A DNA stretch of 64,000 nt, from positions 317,619 through 381,618 of the forward strand of contig NMRB01000130.1 in NCBI GenBank assembly GCA_002633025.1. The letters are read 5' to 3'. The DNA is from Notospermus geniculatus. Taxonomy: Eukaryota > Nemertea > Pilidiophora > Heteronemertea > Lineidae. The position numbers and the translations under genes are program-made. This document shows positions 28,301 to 40,042 of the stretch, piece by piece. Below the pieces are notes generated by a model, which did no database searches, had not been told where the DNA came from, and saw only the letters and a program-made list of their open reading frames with translations. The number at the start of each line of letters is the position of its first letter. Position 1 is the stretch's first letter.

Positions 28301-29537
28301 AAGATTGTGCGGCAGATGCACGAGACATGGATACCGCTGTGTACAAACTGACTCAACTGGTCAGGACAGGGCTGGGACAGGATTGATAGCGAGGAAAAAA
28401 TCGATGCAAGCGATGACCTGTAAAGTGATAATATACAATGGGCGACTTTATTGCCGTTGGAGGCCACCTGTTAGTGGTCCCAGAATGTCACAAAATTTGA
28501 CGTCACCGACGTAAGCCATGTCCACGTCATTATGGATGACGTCATGGCGTGCACTTATTGTCTGTGTTGTCAAATTCCATGACGTTTTAGGCCCGCTAAC
28601 TGGTGGTGGCCACTAACAGCAGTAAAGGCTCCCATCGAAGACCTCACTACACATGATAAGGAAGGTATGGAACTGCGTTATGAAGTTGACGGCCCGACTG
28701 GGACAGAGTTTGGAAAAAGGTTATCTTAGATGTGTTGTACGTGGTGGCAACTATCAAGTGGTACCCTGGGAATGACCTGTGATGAGTTATGGGGAAGCGA
28801 CATGGCTCATGTGCTGGTTGTCTCAGAGGTTTAGACCCAACTCAGGACGGGCTCAAGAGAAAGGTTGCTTGCAAATGGGGCCCTGGCAAAGGAGGATCCT
28901 GTTTGGTACGAACTGGCTCAGAAGATAAGAGAGGTGGATGGGTGCTGACCGTTACTTGGCCCAAGCAATTTGGAAGTGCACCATACTCTCTCACGGAGCT
29001 CTACGACACAAAACTAGACCGTTTCACAAATTGATGGACACAACCTCAACAATGCTAAGAAATAATCCCCTTCAATTCAATCAGAGATTTCTACTGTCAT
29101 CACAACAATGAATCGTTTAGAGATTCTCCCCCATTTCCCAAACCGCACATCACAAAGACGGTAGACCTGCTGAGCAAATCAAGCAAACAGAGCGAAAATA
29201 ATAGAACTTCAGAACCAAAATAGACCATAACAAATACACCATTTGAAAATCCGCACCAAATATTCTTGGACATACAAAACAATTGTCATAATATTTTTCT
29301 CATTCTTGCTTCTGCACAAATTGATCGCCATTTGATGGAAGGACAATTAGGACATGAGAACAAGTGCCCGTCTTCAAACTGCTTTTTCAGCAGGTGGATT
29401 GTTCTGATCGTCGTACTTAGGCCTCAATCAGAAAGAACAAGAACAGCACTGTCAATAAACATTGACAAATACCAGAAGACTTGGCAAATAAGCCGCAGGC
29501 AAAGTGATCATCTTGGTCTATCAAAATTACAGAAACA
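25353..29537. other. Unassigned 4.2 kb without a recognised gene
   Basis: I see no exon I can name. Several short plus-strand open stretches (for example 27,133-27,318, 27,640-27,843, 28,171-28,386 and 28,789-29,034) have fairly even base composition and could be remnants of one broken coding sequence. They do not join into a credible protein and match no family I know. Treat as intergenic or an old decayed element. Confidence 0.35.
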
Positions 29538-29907
29538 CACGTGTATGGCAAGCCGTTTGTCCATTATTTCCAGAAACTTAGTTTTTGCTCCAGAAACTAG
29601 GTTTTTGACTTCAAAAACTAAGTTTCTGGTCCAGAAACTTAGTTTTTGGACATCTAACTATTACTTTGGATCCAGAAACTTAGTTTCACGAGCAAAAACT
29701 AAGATTCTGCACCAAAAACTAAGTTTCTGGACCAAAAACTTAGTTTCTGAACCAAAATCTTGGTTTCTGAAGTCAAAAACTTAGTTTCTGGCCAAAAACT
29801 TAGTTTCTGCTTTCAAAAACCCANTAGTTTTTGAAGTCAGAAACCTAGTTTCTGGAGCAAAAACTAAGTTTTTGGAAATAATGAACAAACGGCTTGCCAT
29901 ACACGTG
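29538..29907. mobile_element. Foldback element built from an iterated 'ccagaaacttagttt' motif
   Basis: The left end 'cacgtgtatggcaagccgtt' is the reverse complement of the right end. The inverted match continues for about 85 bases through 'tccattatttccagaaactt' with few changes. Between the arms, the motif 'ccagaaacttagttttt' and its complement 'caaaaactaagtttctgg' recur about fifteen times in both orientations. The whole element can therefore fold as one long hairpin or as many small ones. An N at 29,824 lies near the right arm. The 172-codon open frame crossing it is a by-product of the repeat. It resembles a foldback or MITE-type DNA element; the family is unknown. Confidence 0.85.
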
Positions 29908-30430
29908 ACGTTCTAACTGCTGAAGGCAAGAGAACAGTGCAGGACAAGGACTGGAAGAAAAGTATCGATCCAATTCAATTCCAAATTCTGCCCTTCAGCC
30001 CAATCCACAGCTTTATATGCTGCTGATATAAACCAAGAGGCATCATACTACTGGTAGCAATCAGTCCAGACCGACTGCCAGAGGCCAGGCACATGGCTGC
30101 TTCCAGCAGCATGAACAGACAGAACAACAAGAAGGCAGACAAGGAATGGTACCCTGTAACATGGCTCCCACTTGCTTCCTTCAGGCATTACTCTCTTTTT
30201 TACTCTGGAAGTAGAAACCGCAGAATCTTTTGGATTATACTCAAAATTTTCTGCAAGTATCCTAAAGGAATCAGTGGTTCGTAGCATTTGCTTCCCTTCG
30301 GCACTCCACACCAACCTTTGTGCATTGACAAAGGGAGTGAGCGATAGAACAGCTGATTACCTCAGGCCTTGGCAAGGAATGTTGATTTGTTCCCTTCTGA
30401 TGATCGACGGGTCTGTGAGCAACTCAAGAG
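29908..30430. other. Non-coding stretch
   Basis: A minus-strand open frame at 30,314-30,048 contains a hydrophobic run (PFLVCLLVVLSVHAAGSS), but no splice-compatible partner exon or family resemblance is visible, so I do not call a gene. Confidence 0.3.
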
Positions 30431-30641
30431 CAGTTTACACATGCAACTTTTCATATATGCAACTTGTTGCATAAACCTGATGAGACCAAAACGTTTCATA
30501 AAAGTTGCATGTGTAAATGGGCATGCAACGTGTTGCAACTAGATCATGCTGGATGTTGCTATGTGTAAACATCACAAATAGACTGCAACAAGTTGCAGGT
30601 TGCAGCAACTTGCAACCTGGTGCAACCTAGTGTAAACTCAA
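30431..30641. mobile_element. MITE with 'agtttacac' ends and gcaacttgttgc palindromes
   Basis: It starts 'agtttacacatgcaact' and ends 'gcaacctagtgtaaact', an imperfect inverted repeat. Inside, 'gcaacttgttgc', 'gcaacgtgttgc' and 'gcaacaagttgc' palindromes recur, and a subterminal 'gttgcatgtgtaaat' faces the opposite way. No coding capacity. Confidence 0.75.
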
Positions 30642-32308
30642 AGCAGAAGCAACTAATCTTGACCAAACCAATGATAGCCTCCTGGCCGATCACTCCCACT
30701 CACTGTTTGAGGTAAGACAGACATCATAAACAAGTTAGTGGTATGCTAGTCTTGAGGATATTACCAAGATGAGAGAATCATGAAGTGCAATGAATTTGAA
30801 GTCTATCTTCCGGTTGGCTTTTTGCCTCAATGCAACTAGCTCGCAACTGATGAAAGGATGTCTTGGATAGTTTAAACTGAGAGATCTTCTCTGGCAGATA
30901 CAACACTTGGTAGCTCAATTAATTCATACAATCTTCATCCCGATAACGTGATGCAGGAAACAGGTTGCATTGCGCTGCATAAATTGCCATTACGGTGAAA
31001 CGCTTTGTGGGATTTGTGACGAGCATGGTGAGCTGATGACATGCAGAGGGAACCGAACCTCATCCAGGGTACACCATGGTGTTCAGACTCATCACTGTAC
31101 CCCATCTTAGACCCCACATTATTGGCTAGATGTACGTCATAAGACTACACCACTTTGTGCGAGCGTAGTTGAAGGACGTCACAACCCTTGGTCATCAAGA
31201 CGCCATACTCCAACCCGCAAAGGTTTGTGGGAAGTTAGCTATGTGACGAAAACTGACGTATGCTCAACATGCTGAAGCTCTGCAGAAAGACCTATGTAGC
31301 TAAAGAGGCCTACAACAGTTAGCAACAACGAAGAACAGTTCCAAAGCACAGCTTGAGTTTGGAAGTGATTTGGAAGCTCTGGTATCTGGCCAAGACGAAA
31401 TCTGAAGGTATGCAACCATTCATCTGAAGCAAACAACCTGCTGCTTACAATAGAACAGACCGACAGACCGGTGGATGAATTTCCAACGAAAACTTTAGGA
31501 AGATAAGGAGATAAGAAGCAAGAACTCGGGCAGTGGTTAGACAACTGAGAAAGAATAGATACAAGAAGTCTGGCAAGTCAAGTAAACAGAATTCTAGTTA
31601 GGCCTAGTCGTGGAGCAGAAATACCGGTAGGGGCTGTGGCGGCCATGAAATCTTTGCGAATATGGACCAAGCTTTCTCAGATGTCAGATTCTCCCTTCTA
31701 TTCTAGAAACACTGGCGTTTGACTCCTTGAATTTGAAAATGGATAATGCATTTTGATTTACAATCATGACACACCCATTGTACTACAAGTACCCTCCAAA
31801 TACCCGTCATGGCGGTAGATTCAAGACACCGACACAAATTCACCGACACCGAGATGGGCAGCAATGACGGTACCCATTGCATGGATTTGTGGGATTTTTC
31901 GAGCTATTTTGCCCGTGCGCATGGCATGTGCTGCCGTACGCAGAGAATTACCGGTACAGAAAAAAGTCTGCTTTTTTCGCGGTATGTCAAAGAATTTTTC
32001 ATGTTTGCACATATTGAATTATTCATGGTTAGATAAACATCCAACCGTGAATATCATGAATCATTGCGCGTTTCCCCACAGACAGATGAAATATCCACCA
32101 CTCCGATACCACATGGGTGTAATTCAATTCTCCGCCTCAAATTAGAAATGAAATATGCCACAAAATCGCCAAGCTGCGGCATTTACGTCAGGCTAATCAC
32201 TCTGTAGGCTACATGAACGTACATGCAGTGAGTGATTACTGATTTTTTTCCCTAAGGCGATGTCAAATTGTCTGATTACGGCATGGTTATTAAGTTATAT
32301 TCTCGTTA
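30642..32308. other. Non-coding stretch
   Basis: No exon, RNA gene or repeat that I can support. Short open frames on both strands lack family resemblance and splice context. Confidence 0.35.
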
Positions 32309-32475
32309 GGGCTGTCAGACTCAGAGTGGTGTAGTGAAACTCCCCCACCTCTGATGTCTCGGGTTCAAGTCCCGTCAGACTCACAGCATGTGAGAATGTG
32401 ACTCTCCCTGACATGACAGGGTAGGTTTTTGCCCGGCCCTCTGGTTTCCTCCTACACTACATACAAACCTCCCAA
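32309..32475 (+). mobile_element. tRNA-derived SINE, copy 1
   Basis: A tRNA-like head has an A-box-like 'cagagtggtgtagtgaa' and a B-box-like 'gggttcaagtcccg', spaced about 35 bases apart as in pol III promoters. A body follows with 'gcccggccctctggtttcct', shared in altered form with the copy at 33,484. Confidence 0.7.
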
Positions 32476-33483
32476 TATTGTCTACGAAGCCAATAATGAG
32501 CCGAGTTAGTGATCACAGCTCTCGGCTCACTATTTTGAAAAGGTTACATTCCTGCATTTTGCAAACCTACATCAAGTGAGGTGGACGCTAGAACTCCCAA
32601 CATCTGAATTTGAACATCGAAACTTCAGTGAAGATGGCTATGAAGCTCACATTATCTGCTTTCGAACTGCTATGTATCAATTCTTATCTGCTTGATTCCC
32701 AGGTAAAATGTCCAGAAAATTTGAGGTATTCTGAGTCACCTACTTCTGAATATAACAGTTTTTCTAATGGTACGGTTATGTTGCAGCAAAGATCAAAACC
32801 ACGAAACTCAGACTGACTGAGGGACATGCACGTTTTAGTTAAAACTGCCATTGCAATGGTTTAGGTTATAACACGACATACAGAGAGGTGATCAGTGGTT
32901 CTTAGCGCTAGCTCTCTCCCTGTCATGAGGTAGGGAGCAAAGAACCACCGATTCTCAGGATGTGCGGTGATGTACATGTAGGGAGCTACGAACCACCGAT
33001 TTAACTCAGAATGACATGACCAAGCAGTGAGATATCTTTAATTCGCGATATAACGGAACTTATTCACGGACATGTCTAAGACAGGTCATAGCCTGAATAC
33101 CTCCTAAATCAACACGGTCATTCAGTGACAATGACCTACGTAAAATATTTTCAAACCTACTTCCACACACACTTCAGTACTTATTGAAGTATTCTTCAGA
33201 AGGTCAAGATCAAAACATTTTAGAAATATTTTGCCTTGAATAGAGTAGTGCCTTGAATAGAGTAGGCCTAGGTATGTGTCATTGAAGAAAGCATACAAAA
33301 TCAAAATGTTTGCAACACAGCACTTTGGATTGGATTGACAATTTCTGCTGCTTTTGGACAAGTTGGGCAGCGAGCCATGAGGCTGGATGGAGGTCTGGAG
33401 CCAACGTCAGCATCAGACCACACCCAGTGAAAACTATGGACCAAGTCACCAAAGCAGCAAATCCATGTTCAAAGAAATAATGT
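32476..33483. other. Non-coding stretch
   Basis: Nothing codable is supported. Two short phrases, 'gaaccaccgat' with nearby 'gtagggagc', repeat at about 32,935-33,000 and look like a small local duplication. Confidence 0.35.
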
Positions 33484-33680
33484 GGGTTGTCAGAGTGGTG
33501 CAGTGGAACCATCAGCACCTGTCACCTCTGAGGTTCCAGGTTCAAGCTCAAGTTGAACCTGCTCTTCATGTTATAGACATGATAGAGAGGGCGACACTCT
33601 TTGACATTACAGATTTTCTCCGGGTATTCCGGTTTCCTCCTGCTGTACATTAAACTGGATACCTGGGATACCTGCCACTG
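33484..33680 (+). mobile_element. tRNA-derived SINE, copy 2
   Basis: 'gtcagagtggtgcagtggaa' matches the A-box region of copy 1, and 'ccaggttcaagctcaag' the B-box region. The tail 'tctccgggtattccggtttc' corresponds to the body of copy 1. The same strand and order show the two belong to one family. Confidence 0.7.
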
Positions 33681-34262
33681 GATCCAGGCATCCAATGAGA
33701 ACTCTTCTAATGCTGTAGTTCCCGACCTAATCTGCATATACACCATATCTAATCAACCCGAAAGACTCCAGCCCAATGTTCTCTAAATTACAGGTTGCAA
33801 TGTGCAGGCTCGTAACGATATTGATCTTTCACTAGAAAACTCTACAATGTACAGCGCCAGAGATTCAATACGACCACATGATGTACATGTACGCGGAGTT
33901 ACTATACACGCTCGCATGACTCTATTGGCAGACAGATTCTTAGAAGCTGAAGAGAAACAAGCTTGTCTTGTTTGTCGACTGCTTGTGGTGTTACAGATGG
34001 GTTGTGCAGAATGCGGGACTTGGAATATCTGCCAGAAATGCCTGTGACTGACACAACATCACAAAATTTTTTAACCAGAAGCAAATCTGGAGAGCACAGG
34101 TCTATTTCATTTGAATTGCAAGTCAGTCACTGTTGTCTTGCACAAAATGGGTTTCAACAGGACCAACAGAAAACACACAACCAACCAGTATTTACTCCAG
34201 GGGGAAGCCTGGAGCTGTTTTTGGGGCTGTGGCCATAAATTGTTTGCAATACACCGTTTTAC

Positions 34263-35540
34263 CTGAAGTTCATCCTGAATGGGGAAGCCATCAACCGCCC
34301 TGTCACACTCAGGCATGTCATCGGGATCTGACCGCGAAGATGTCTCTTCAACGAAATCTAGCGAGAACGAAAAATCCCCCGATTCTGAACCTGCACTGGT
34401 CGAAAGGCCAGCTTCGCCGGCGTTCAGCGAGTCCAACTCAGAGACGTCTTCACTGCAGGAAGATTCTGCATAAGCAGTATTCCTGGACGAAACAGAATCA
34501 AGGGCAAGAGGAAGACAAGTCAGACTCGATCGTAAACCTGCAGCGCAGTTCGGAAGATTAGCAGGTTTGTTAAAGTTGAGACGAAGGGGTGAGAGTCTTG
34601 ATTGTACATCCGCGTGAACGTCTGGAAGATATTGTGATTTTTCATCTCTGTCATTATTTTTCTCATCTTCACTGCCATTGACAATGAAAACAAACTTTCC
34701 ACTCTTCTTCGTCATTGTTCTTGAATCCACCCTCCGATCAATCCTTTGATTTTCCTCTTCACGATGCTGTGATGCTTTCACTTCCAAGTCTGTGTTTTCC
34801 TTGACCCTGCAGAACGGCATCCAGACGTCAACATCCCTCTTGACCACCGACGTCAGGTTCCTCCCCTCTCCTTCAAAAATCGAAACTTGTCGAAAATCCG
34901 AAGAAAGACAATCCGACTCCAGTGCTTGCGTACTCCCATCAAGCACCACACAGGATCTGTCCTTCTTCAACTCATTATTCATAGCCGAAATTACAGATAC
35001 AGACATCACTTCGTCCATCTTTTCTGCTGTATTCTTTCTGTAGAACTCATTCGAATCAACAACATCTAAAAGTTCACTTTTTGAAACAGGTGTACGCAAA
35101 ACACCTGTTGAATTGGAACCAGAATTGCAGCCAGATGAACCAGGCTTTTTTTCAGTCGTGCCATTTCCAGAAGGTGCGTGGAACTCCGTTGTTTCATTTT
35201 GCAGACTAACTTGAGCAGTTCCGTTCGTATTGTTTGTCCTCCTCGGTCCGCTGGACGATGGGGTCCCCTGTTTTCTACCAACGCTGCTTCTTGGCACATC
35301 CTTCTGCGCCCAAAACTGCGCCAACGATTTGAACGTATGGGACCGTGTCATTTCCTCTTCTGAACTGGCCGGGTCAACATCCCCGAATTCCTGCGACACC
35401 ATGTTCTCAGAGAACGGCTTTACTACTACAAGTTTTCCGACAGACTTCCAACCCTTCTCCCCCGAATGACGACTGTTGTCTGAACTGGTGGTGACATCAG
35501 CTCGTTTAGACTCACAGGTGGGTGTGCCCCTTTTCCACAT
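34263..35540 (-). CDS. Unrecognised Ser/acid-rich protein, long 5' exon
   Basis: A single open stretch of 426 codons runs from ATG 35540-35538 to a clean donor (GATGAACTTCAG|GTAAAA) at 34263. An in-frame TGA lies seven codons upstream of the ATG, which supports this start unless an acceptor was missed. The protein is hydrophilic and low in hydrophobic residues, with acidic Ser-rich stretches (CSEDVSELDSLNAGEAG, GDFSFSLDFVEETSSRSD). One phrase, SHTFKSLAQFWAQKD, looks like a short amphipathic motif. No domain is recognised. It reads like the disordered N-terminal exon of a larger protein. I found no downstream partner exon before 29 kb, so the rest is missing or unrecognised. The 19-codon exon at 37877-37821 could belong upstream, but this is unproven. 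Confidence 0.6.
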
Positions 35541-37489
35541 GGCAGTTGGAGGAGACAGTCACTCATTATTACTCATGACTCATAGATTCTCACAGGCCTG
35601 ATCACTTCAAAGTCAAATAATCAATGACTCATTAATTGTGTGTGTACCTGCTAAGTTTTCAATGAGTTGTTATCAATCCAATGTCCAGAAATCTGTTATC
35701 AATCAGAAGTCCTGAAAGCTACAATCAATTTCCGATCCAAAATACAGCCAAAATTAGGGTGTGGTCACAAATGACCAGACTCTCAGTCTCATCAATGACA
35801 TCCATTTCTCACCAATAGGTCGACGCATCTGTCCAACTAGTCGTAACATCAATAGAGCACAAACGACGACAATGGTTTAGATCATAGATCACAGGCAATG
35901 TTGACAGTTACAGAATCAGTTCGACTGATCTACTGACACTATCAGAATCGTGCTCTGTCCAGTGAAAATGCAGTCTGAAATCCTGTTGTCCTTATAACTT
36001 TACGGTTCAATCAAATCAAATCAAATCAAAGTACACGTGTTTCTAACTCAAATGTGATATTCCAATCAAAGGTGGCCAAAAAACAACAAATTACAAGCTA
36101 CGTGCTACAAAACTAGTCCTTCAGTAAAAGCCATGAAAAACAAAATGACTGAGAAATACAGAACTGTCTACTCTGCCTAGGCCCAAGCCCAAGTCATGTG
36201 TCAAAAGTCGATAACTTCAACAGAGATATTTCAAGTGGGCCTCAGTAACCAATCCCATTGTTGTATTTCCCGAACGTGTCAAGGACCAGACCAGACTTTG
36301 TGCACGTTTGGTGGGGGGGGGGAAGAAAACCAATCACAGACAGACACTATCCCAGACATTCCAGATGGTGAAGTGTCACCTGAGGTACAAAGAACACAAA
36401 ATGTGAGGTGGCTTTCAGTGCCATGTAAAGGTGCTGGTTCTCTAGGGGCATACATTTAACTCAGCTGTAAAAAACTATGGCAAGCATGCGTAGTCATCTC
36501 TGTCATTGCTATCTGTATCACCTTACATTGTAATTGCCAATTGAGAACAAACTTGCATGAGGAAATTACTGTTTTGTCATCTTCATGCTATTCATTTGAT
36601 ACACTTCATTCATAGAAGCTGTTTCGAATCTACCAACTCAGTCAAAGTGCAGGATGGGGAATTTGGAAGGTAGAGGTAATGAGCCCCGCCCAACCATCCA
36701 GCGACCACTACCCAGCCACACTGCTCAGCGTCAATCTGAAATGTACAATGCACATGGAAAGATGGATCCATAGACGCAGTACGGTGCTGAGCGACCGAGC
36801 TCCAGCCCATGTCGCTGGAATATACTGTATTGATTTTTGCCATCTATTCATAGAGCACAGTGAGTATAGAGCTACATCACATGTATCTCGTGTGATACAA
36901 ACTGCGTTGTGGGCATGGTCGAAGTGTACATTGCATGTTGTAACAGTACTGGTATGGATAATTGCGCTGCCGATTGAACACACAGGCCAAAACTGAATTA
37001 GGCCTTGAAATTCTACACAGGAATCTTCCACACTGTCCCATCTTTATTCTTTGGAACCGGTAAATGTTTCTGCCACCTGGCAAATACTTCCACTTCAGAT
37101 TGCTACATGTATGTATGATATGAATATATCAACACTCTCCTACAATTCAACACAAGACTGTATGACCCTGCTTATAGGCCTAAAAACATATTCGAAATTC
37201 TGATACATAATGTTCGAATTTTTGACCTCTCACCATGCTGGTTCTCAACTGATTTTGAATGTTTCACAGGTTAATTAGGACCGATAACTCTGCCCATGGT
37301 ACATGTAGGGTTGGTGTCATTCATGTCATACAGAACAGGGGGAGGGGGCAGTGGGGGAGGGGGCGGTGGCGGAGGGGAGGGGCAGCCATGGTGCATGCTT
37401 ATGCTGTGCACTTGGACTTTGAAAAAACGAACGATGAGAGTCAAACATTAACAGCAACAACAAACACTCTACTACTAGGCCTACTACTA
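35541..37489. other. Non-coding stretch
   Basis: Probably 5' flank or intron. A (tcaaa)n run lies at about 36,008-36,030, a G-run at about 36,312-36,322 and a GGGGGC-rich purine tract at about 37,338-37,382. No exon is supported. Confidence 0.4.
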
Positions 37490-38577
37490 GTGAGCTAGGT
37501 AGGCTACCGGTAGGCCTGGTCATTACGGTATGGTAAGTACTGTTAGTATTGGCAGGCTGGCATATATACACGATCAGTCGATCACAGATGACGAGGTCAA
37601 ACAACGAGGGTTCATGCTTGCTCGGTAGCAGCGCGCACACACTCACTCACGACAGGACAGTGACACACATCATGCACGGTCGGTCGGACGAACTGACACT
37701 CAGCATGCTCAGTCAGCATGTTCAGTCAGCAGGTCAGCATGGCATGCATGGTCAGAGACAGAGTGAGTGACGACGTCGACGACACGACATCGACATATGA
37801 CAACAAACTTAGCTACACACCTTCTCACTGCAGTACTCTTCAGACGAACAAATCTCTGGCACGTCGTCAGTATCCATGGTCACTTTAGACGTGTAAGAAA
37901 CTATGAAGTAAATCCAAAAATTTTCACAGCAGAGAAGCCCTAAATCTCTGCAGTGCAGTGTATCCCTGCAGTCATGCACATGTGTACTGTAATCTACAGT
38001 GGATTTTCCTCCAATGCACACCCCATCAAGAGAAGACACAACTTCGATCCGGTCAATTATCGAATTACTCAGCACACTTCAATGAATAACGAATCCAGTA
38101 ACTAGGAAAGATTTAAAATTTCATTTCTCGGCAATTTATTTGCCGCTTTTCTGCAGCATTTTAGTAGAAATCATCCAATGTTTTGAAGTAATTATAAATA
38201 TTTTTGACAAATTCTCACTGCACATCTGAGCATGCGCACTGAGTACACATGCGCGAAAGATTCTGTCGAGAGATGGCGACACCGTACGGTGACAGAATGA
38301 TTTTGCCGTAAGATAGAGACACCGTACGGTGCACACGTCATGAATTCTGGGGTATCGCTGATTTTCATGATTTCTCATTCTGATATGCAAATTAGATGAA
38401 TCCAGCCGTTCATTTCCGACGTGCGAAAATAGCCGATTCGTACTAAATTTAGTTACATAAATTTACCTGTATAGAGTTTATATTGTTACTCAAAATATAT
38501 TTTGTTGTAGTCTATGAGCTTTCATTCCCTAACTAAGACCTAATTCGTTCAACTCTATCCATCCTTATCAAGAGGCC
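37490..38577. repeat. Duplication C, left copy
   Basis: It matches 39,031-40,042 almost base for base from about 37,801 onwards, and more loosely with indels before that. It ends exactly at the N at 38,578. It carries a short candidate first exon on the minus strand (37877-37821). The arrangement suggests unmerged contig ends or a recent tandem duplication. Confidence 0.85.
37821..37877 (-). CDS. Candidate first coding exon (MDTDDVPEIC...)
   Basis: ATG at 37877-37875 opens 19 codons reading MDTDDVPEICSSEEYCSEK, ending at AAG|GTGTGT, a plausible donor. An identical exon occurs at 39344-39288. Its acidic start suits a cytosolic protein N-terminus. The next exon is not identified; the long exon at 35540-34263 lies on the same strand and is a candidate. 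Low certainty because the exon is short. Confidence 0.35.
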
Positions 38578-39030
38578 NCGTGCCAATAATTTTATTCTTT
38601 TTGGCCATTGGAAAGAGGGTTACTTCTGGATATTGGAAATCCAAAAATTTTGGGACCTAAATGATCGAAGATTTAGAAAAGAGTGATTTTATTGAGGCAA
38701 TCATCAGAAAAATGGTCAAAATTCGTGTGTGCGGCGGGCGTGACGTTACGTCATTGGCGTCACGACGCAACAGAAATCCACAGCTTTCCCAAGGCAAAAC
38801 ATGTGTTGTGCAAACATGAGAACCAAAATTTCAACTTCAATCGATCTGTACACACGTATTGAGGAGATACACGCCGTGTTGTTTACATGGGGATGATCTA
38901 GAGATCTCGTACTCCGTTTTGGTGGGTGGTGGGTTCACTCTCATAGTGTAGTTTTATGCACTGGCCGTCTGAAAATAGGTGTCATGTCAATCTATGTAAA
39001 CATAGGTCCGTTAATTCTGGGCCATGTCTA

Positions 39031-40042
39031 TAGTGAGCTAGGTAGGCTACCGGTAGGCCTGGTATGGTAAGTGTGTTACTGTTGGCAGGCTGGCATACAC
39101 GACCACAGATGACGAGGTCAACAGTTAAACGAGGGTTCATGCTGGCTCGGTAGGCCTAGCCTAGGCTCTACCGGTATAACGATATGAACGCGCACACACT
39201 CACTCAGTGACACACATCCGATCCGGTGAGTGACGACACGACATGCATGCATGATCACGACACGACCCAACAAACTTAGCTACACACCTTCTCACTGCAG
39301 TACTCTTCAGATGAGCAAATCTCTGGCACGTCGTCAGTATCCATGGTCACTTTAACGTGTAAGAAACTATGAAGTAAATCCAAAAATTTTACAGCAGAGA
39401 AGCCCTAAATCTCTGCAGTGCAGTGTATCCCTGCAGTCATGCACATGTGCACTGTAATCTACAGTGGATTTTCCTCCAATGCACACCCCATCAAGAGAAG
39501 ACACAACTTCGATCCGGTCAAATATCGAGTTACTCAGCACACTTCAATGAATAACGAATCCAATAACTAGGAAAGATTTAAAATTTCATTTCTCGGCAAT
39601 TTATTTGCCGCTTTTCTGCAGCATTTTAGTAGAAATCATCCAATGTTTTGAAGTAATTATAAATATTTTTGACAAATTCTCACTGCACATCTGAGCATGC
39701 GCACTCAGTACACATGCGCGAAAGATTCTGTCGAGAGATGGCGACACCGTACGGTGACAGAATGATTTTGCCGAAAGATGGAGACACCGTACGGTGCACA
39801 CGTCATGAATTCTGGAATATCGCTGATTTTCATGATTTCTCATTCTGATATGCAAATTAGGTGAATCCAGCCGTTCATTTCAGACGTGCGAAAATAGCCG
39901 ATTCGTACTAAATTTAGTTACATAAATTTACCTGTATAGAGTTTATATTGTTACTCAAAATATATTTTGTTGTAGTCTATGAGCTTTCATTCCCTAACTA
40001 AGACCTAATTCGTTCAACTCTATCCATCCTTATCAAGAGGCC
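39031..40042. repeat. Duplication C, right copy
   Basis: Second copy of the block at 37,490-38,577. Small indels and scattered base changes distinguish the two. Minus-strand open frames at 38,390-38,136 and 39,855-39,601 are nearly the same protein with two or three changes, simply because the DNA is duplicated. Confidence 0.85.
39288..39344 (-). CDS. Duplicate of candidate first exon
   Basis: Same 19 codons and donor as 37877-37821. If the duplication is an assembly artefact, only one of the two exists in the genome. Confidence 0.3.

Noticed and set aside
29266-29784. 172-codon open frame on the plus strand
   Set aside because: It runs through the foldback element; the repeated LVSGPKT-like words simply follow the DNA motif.
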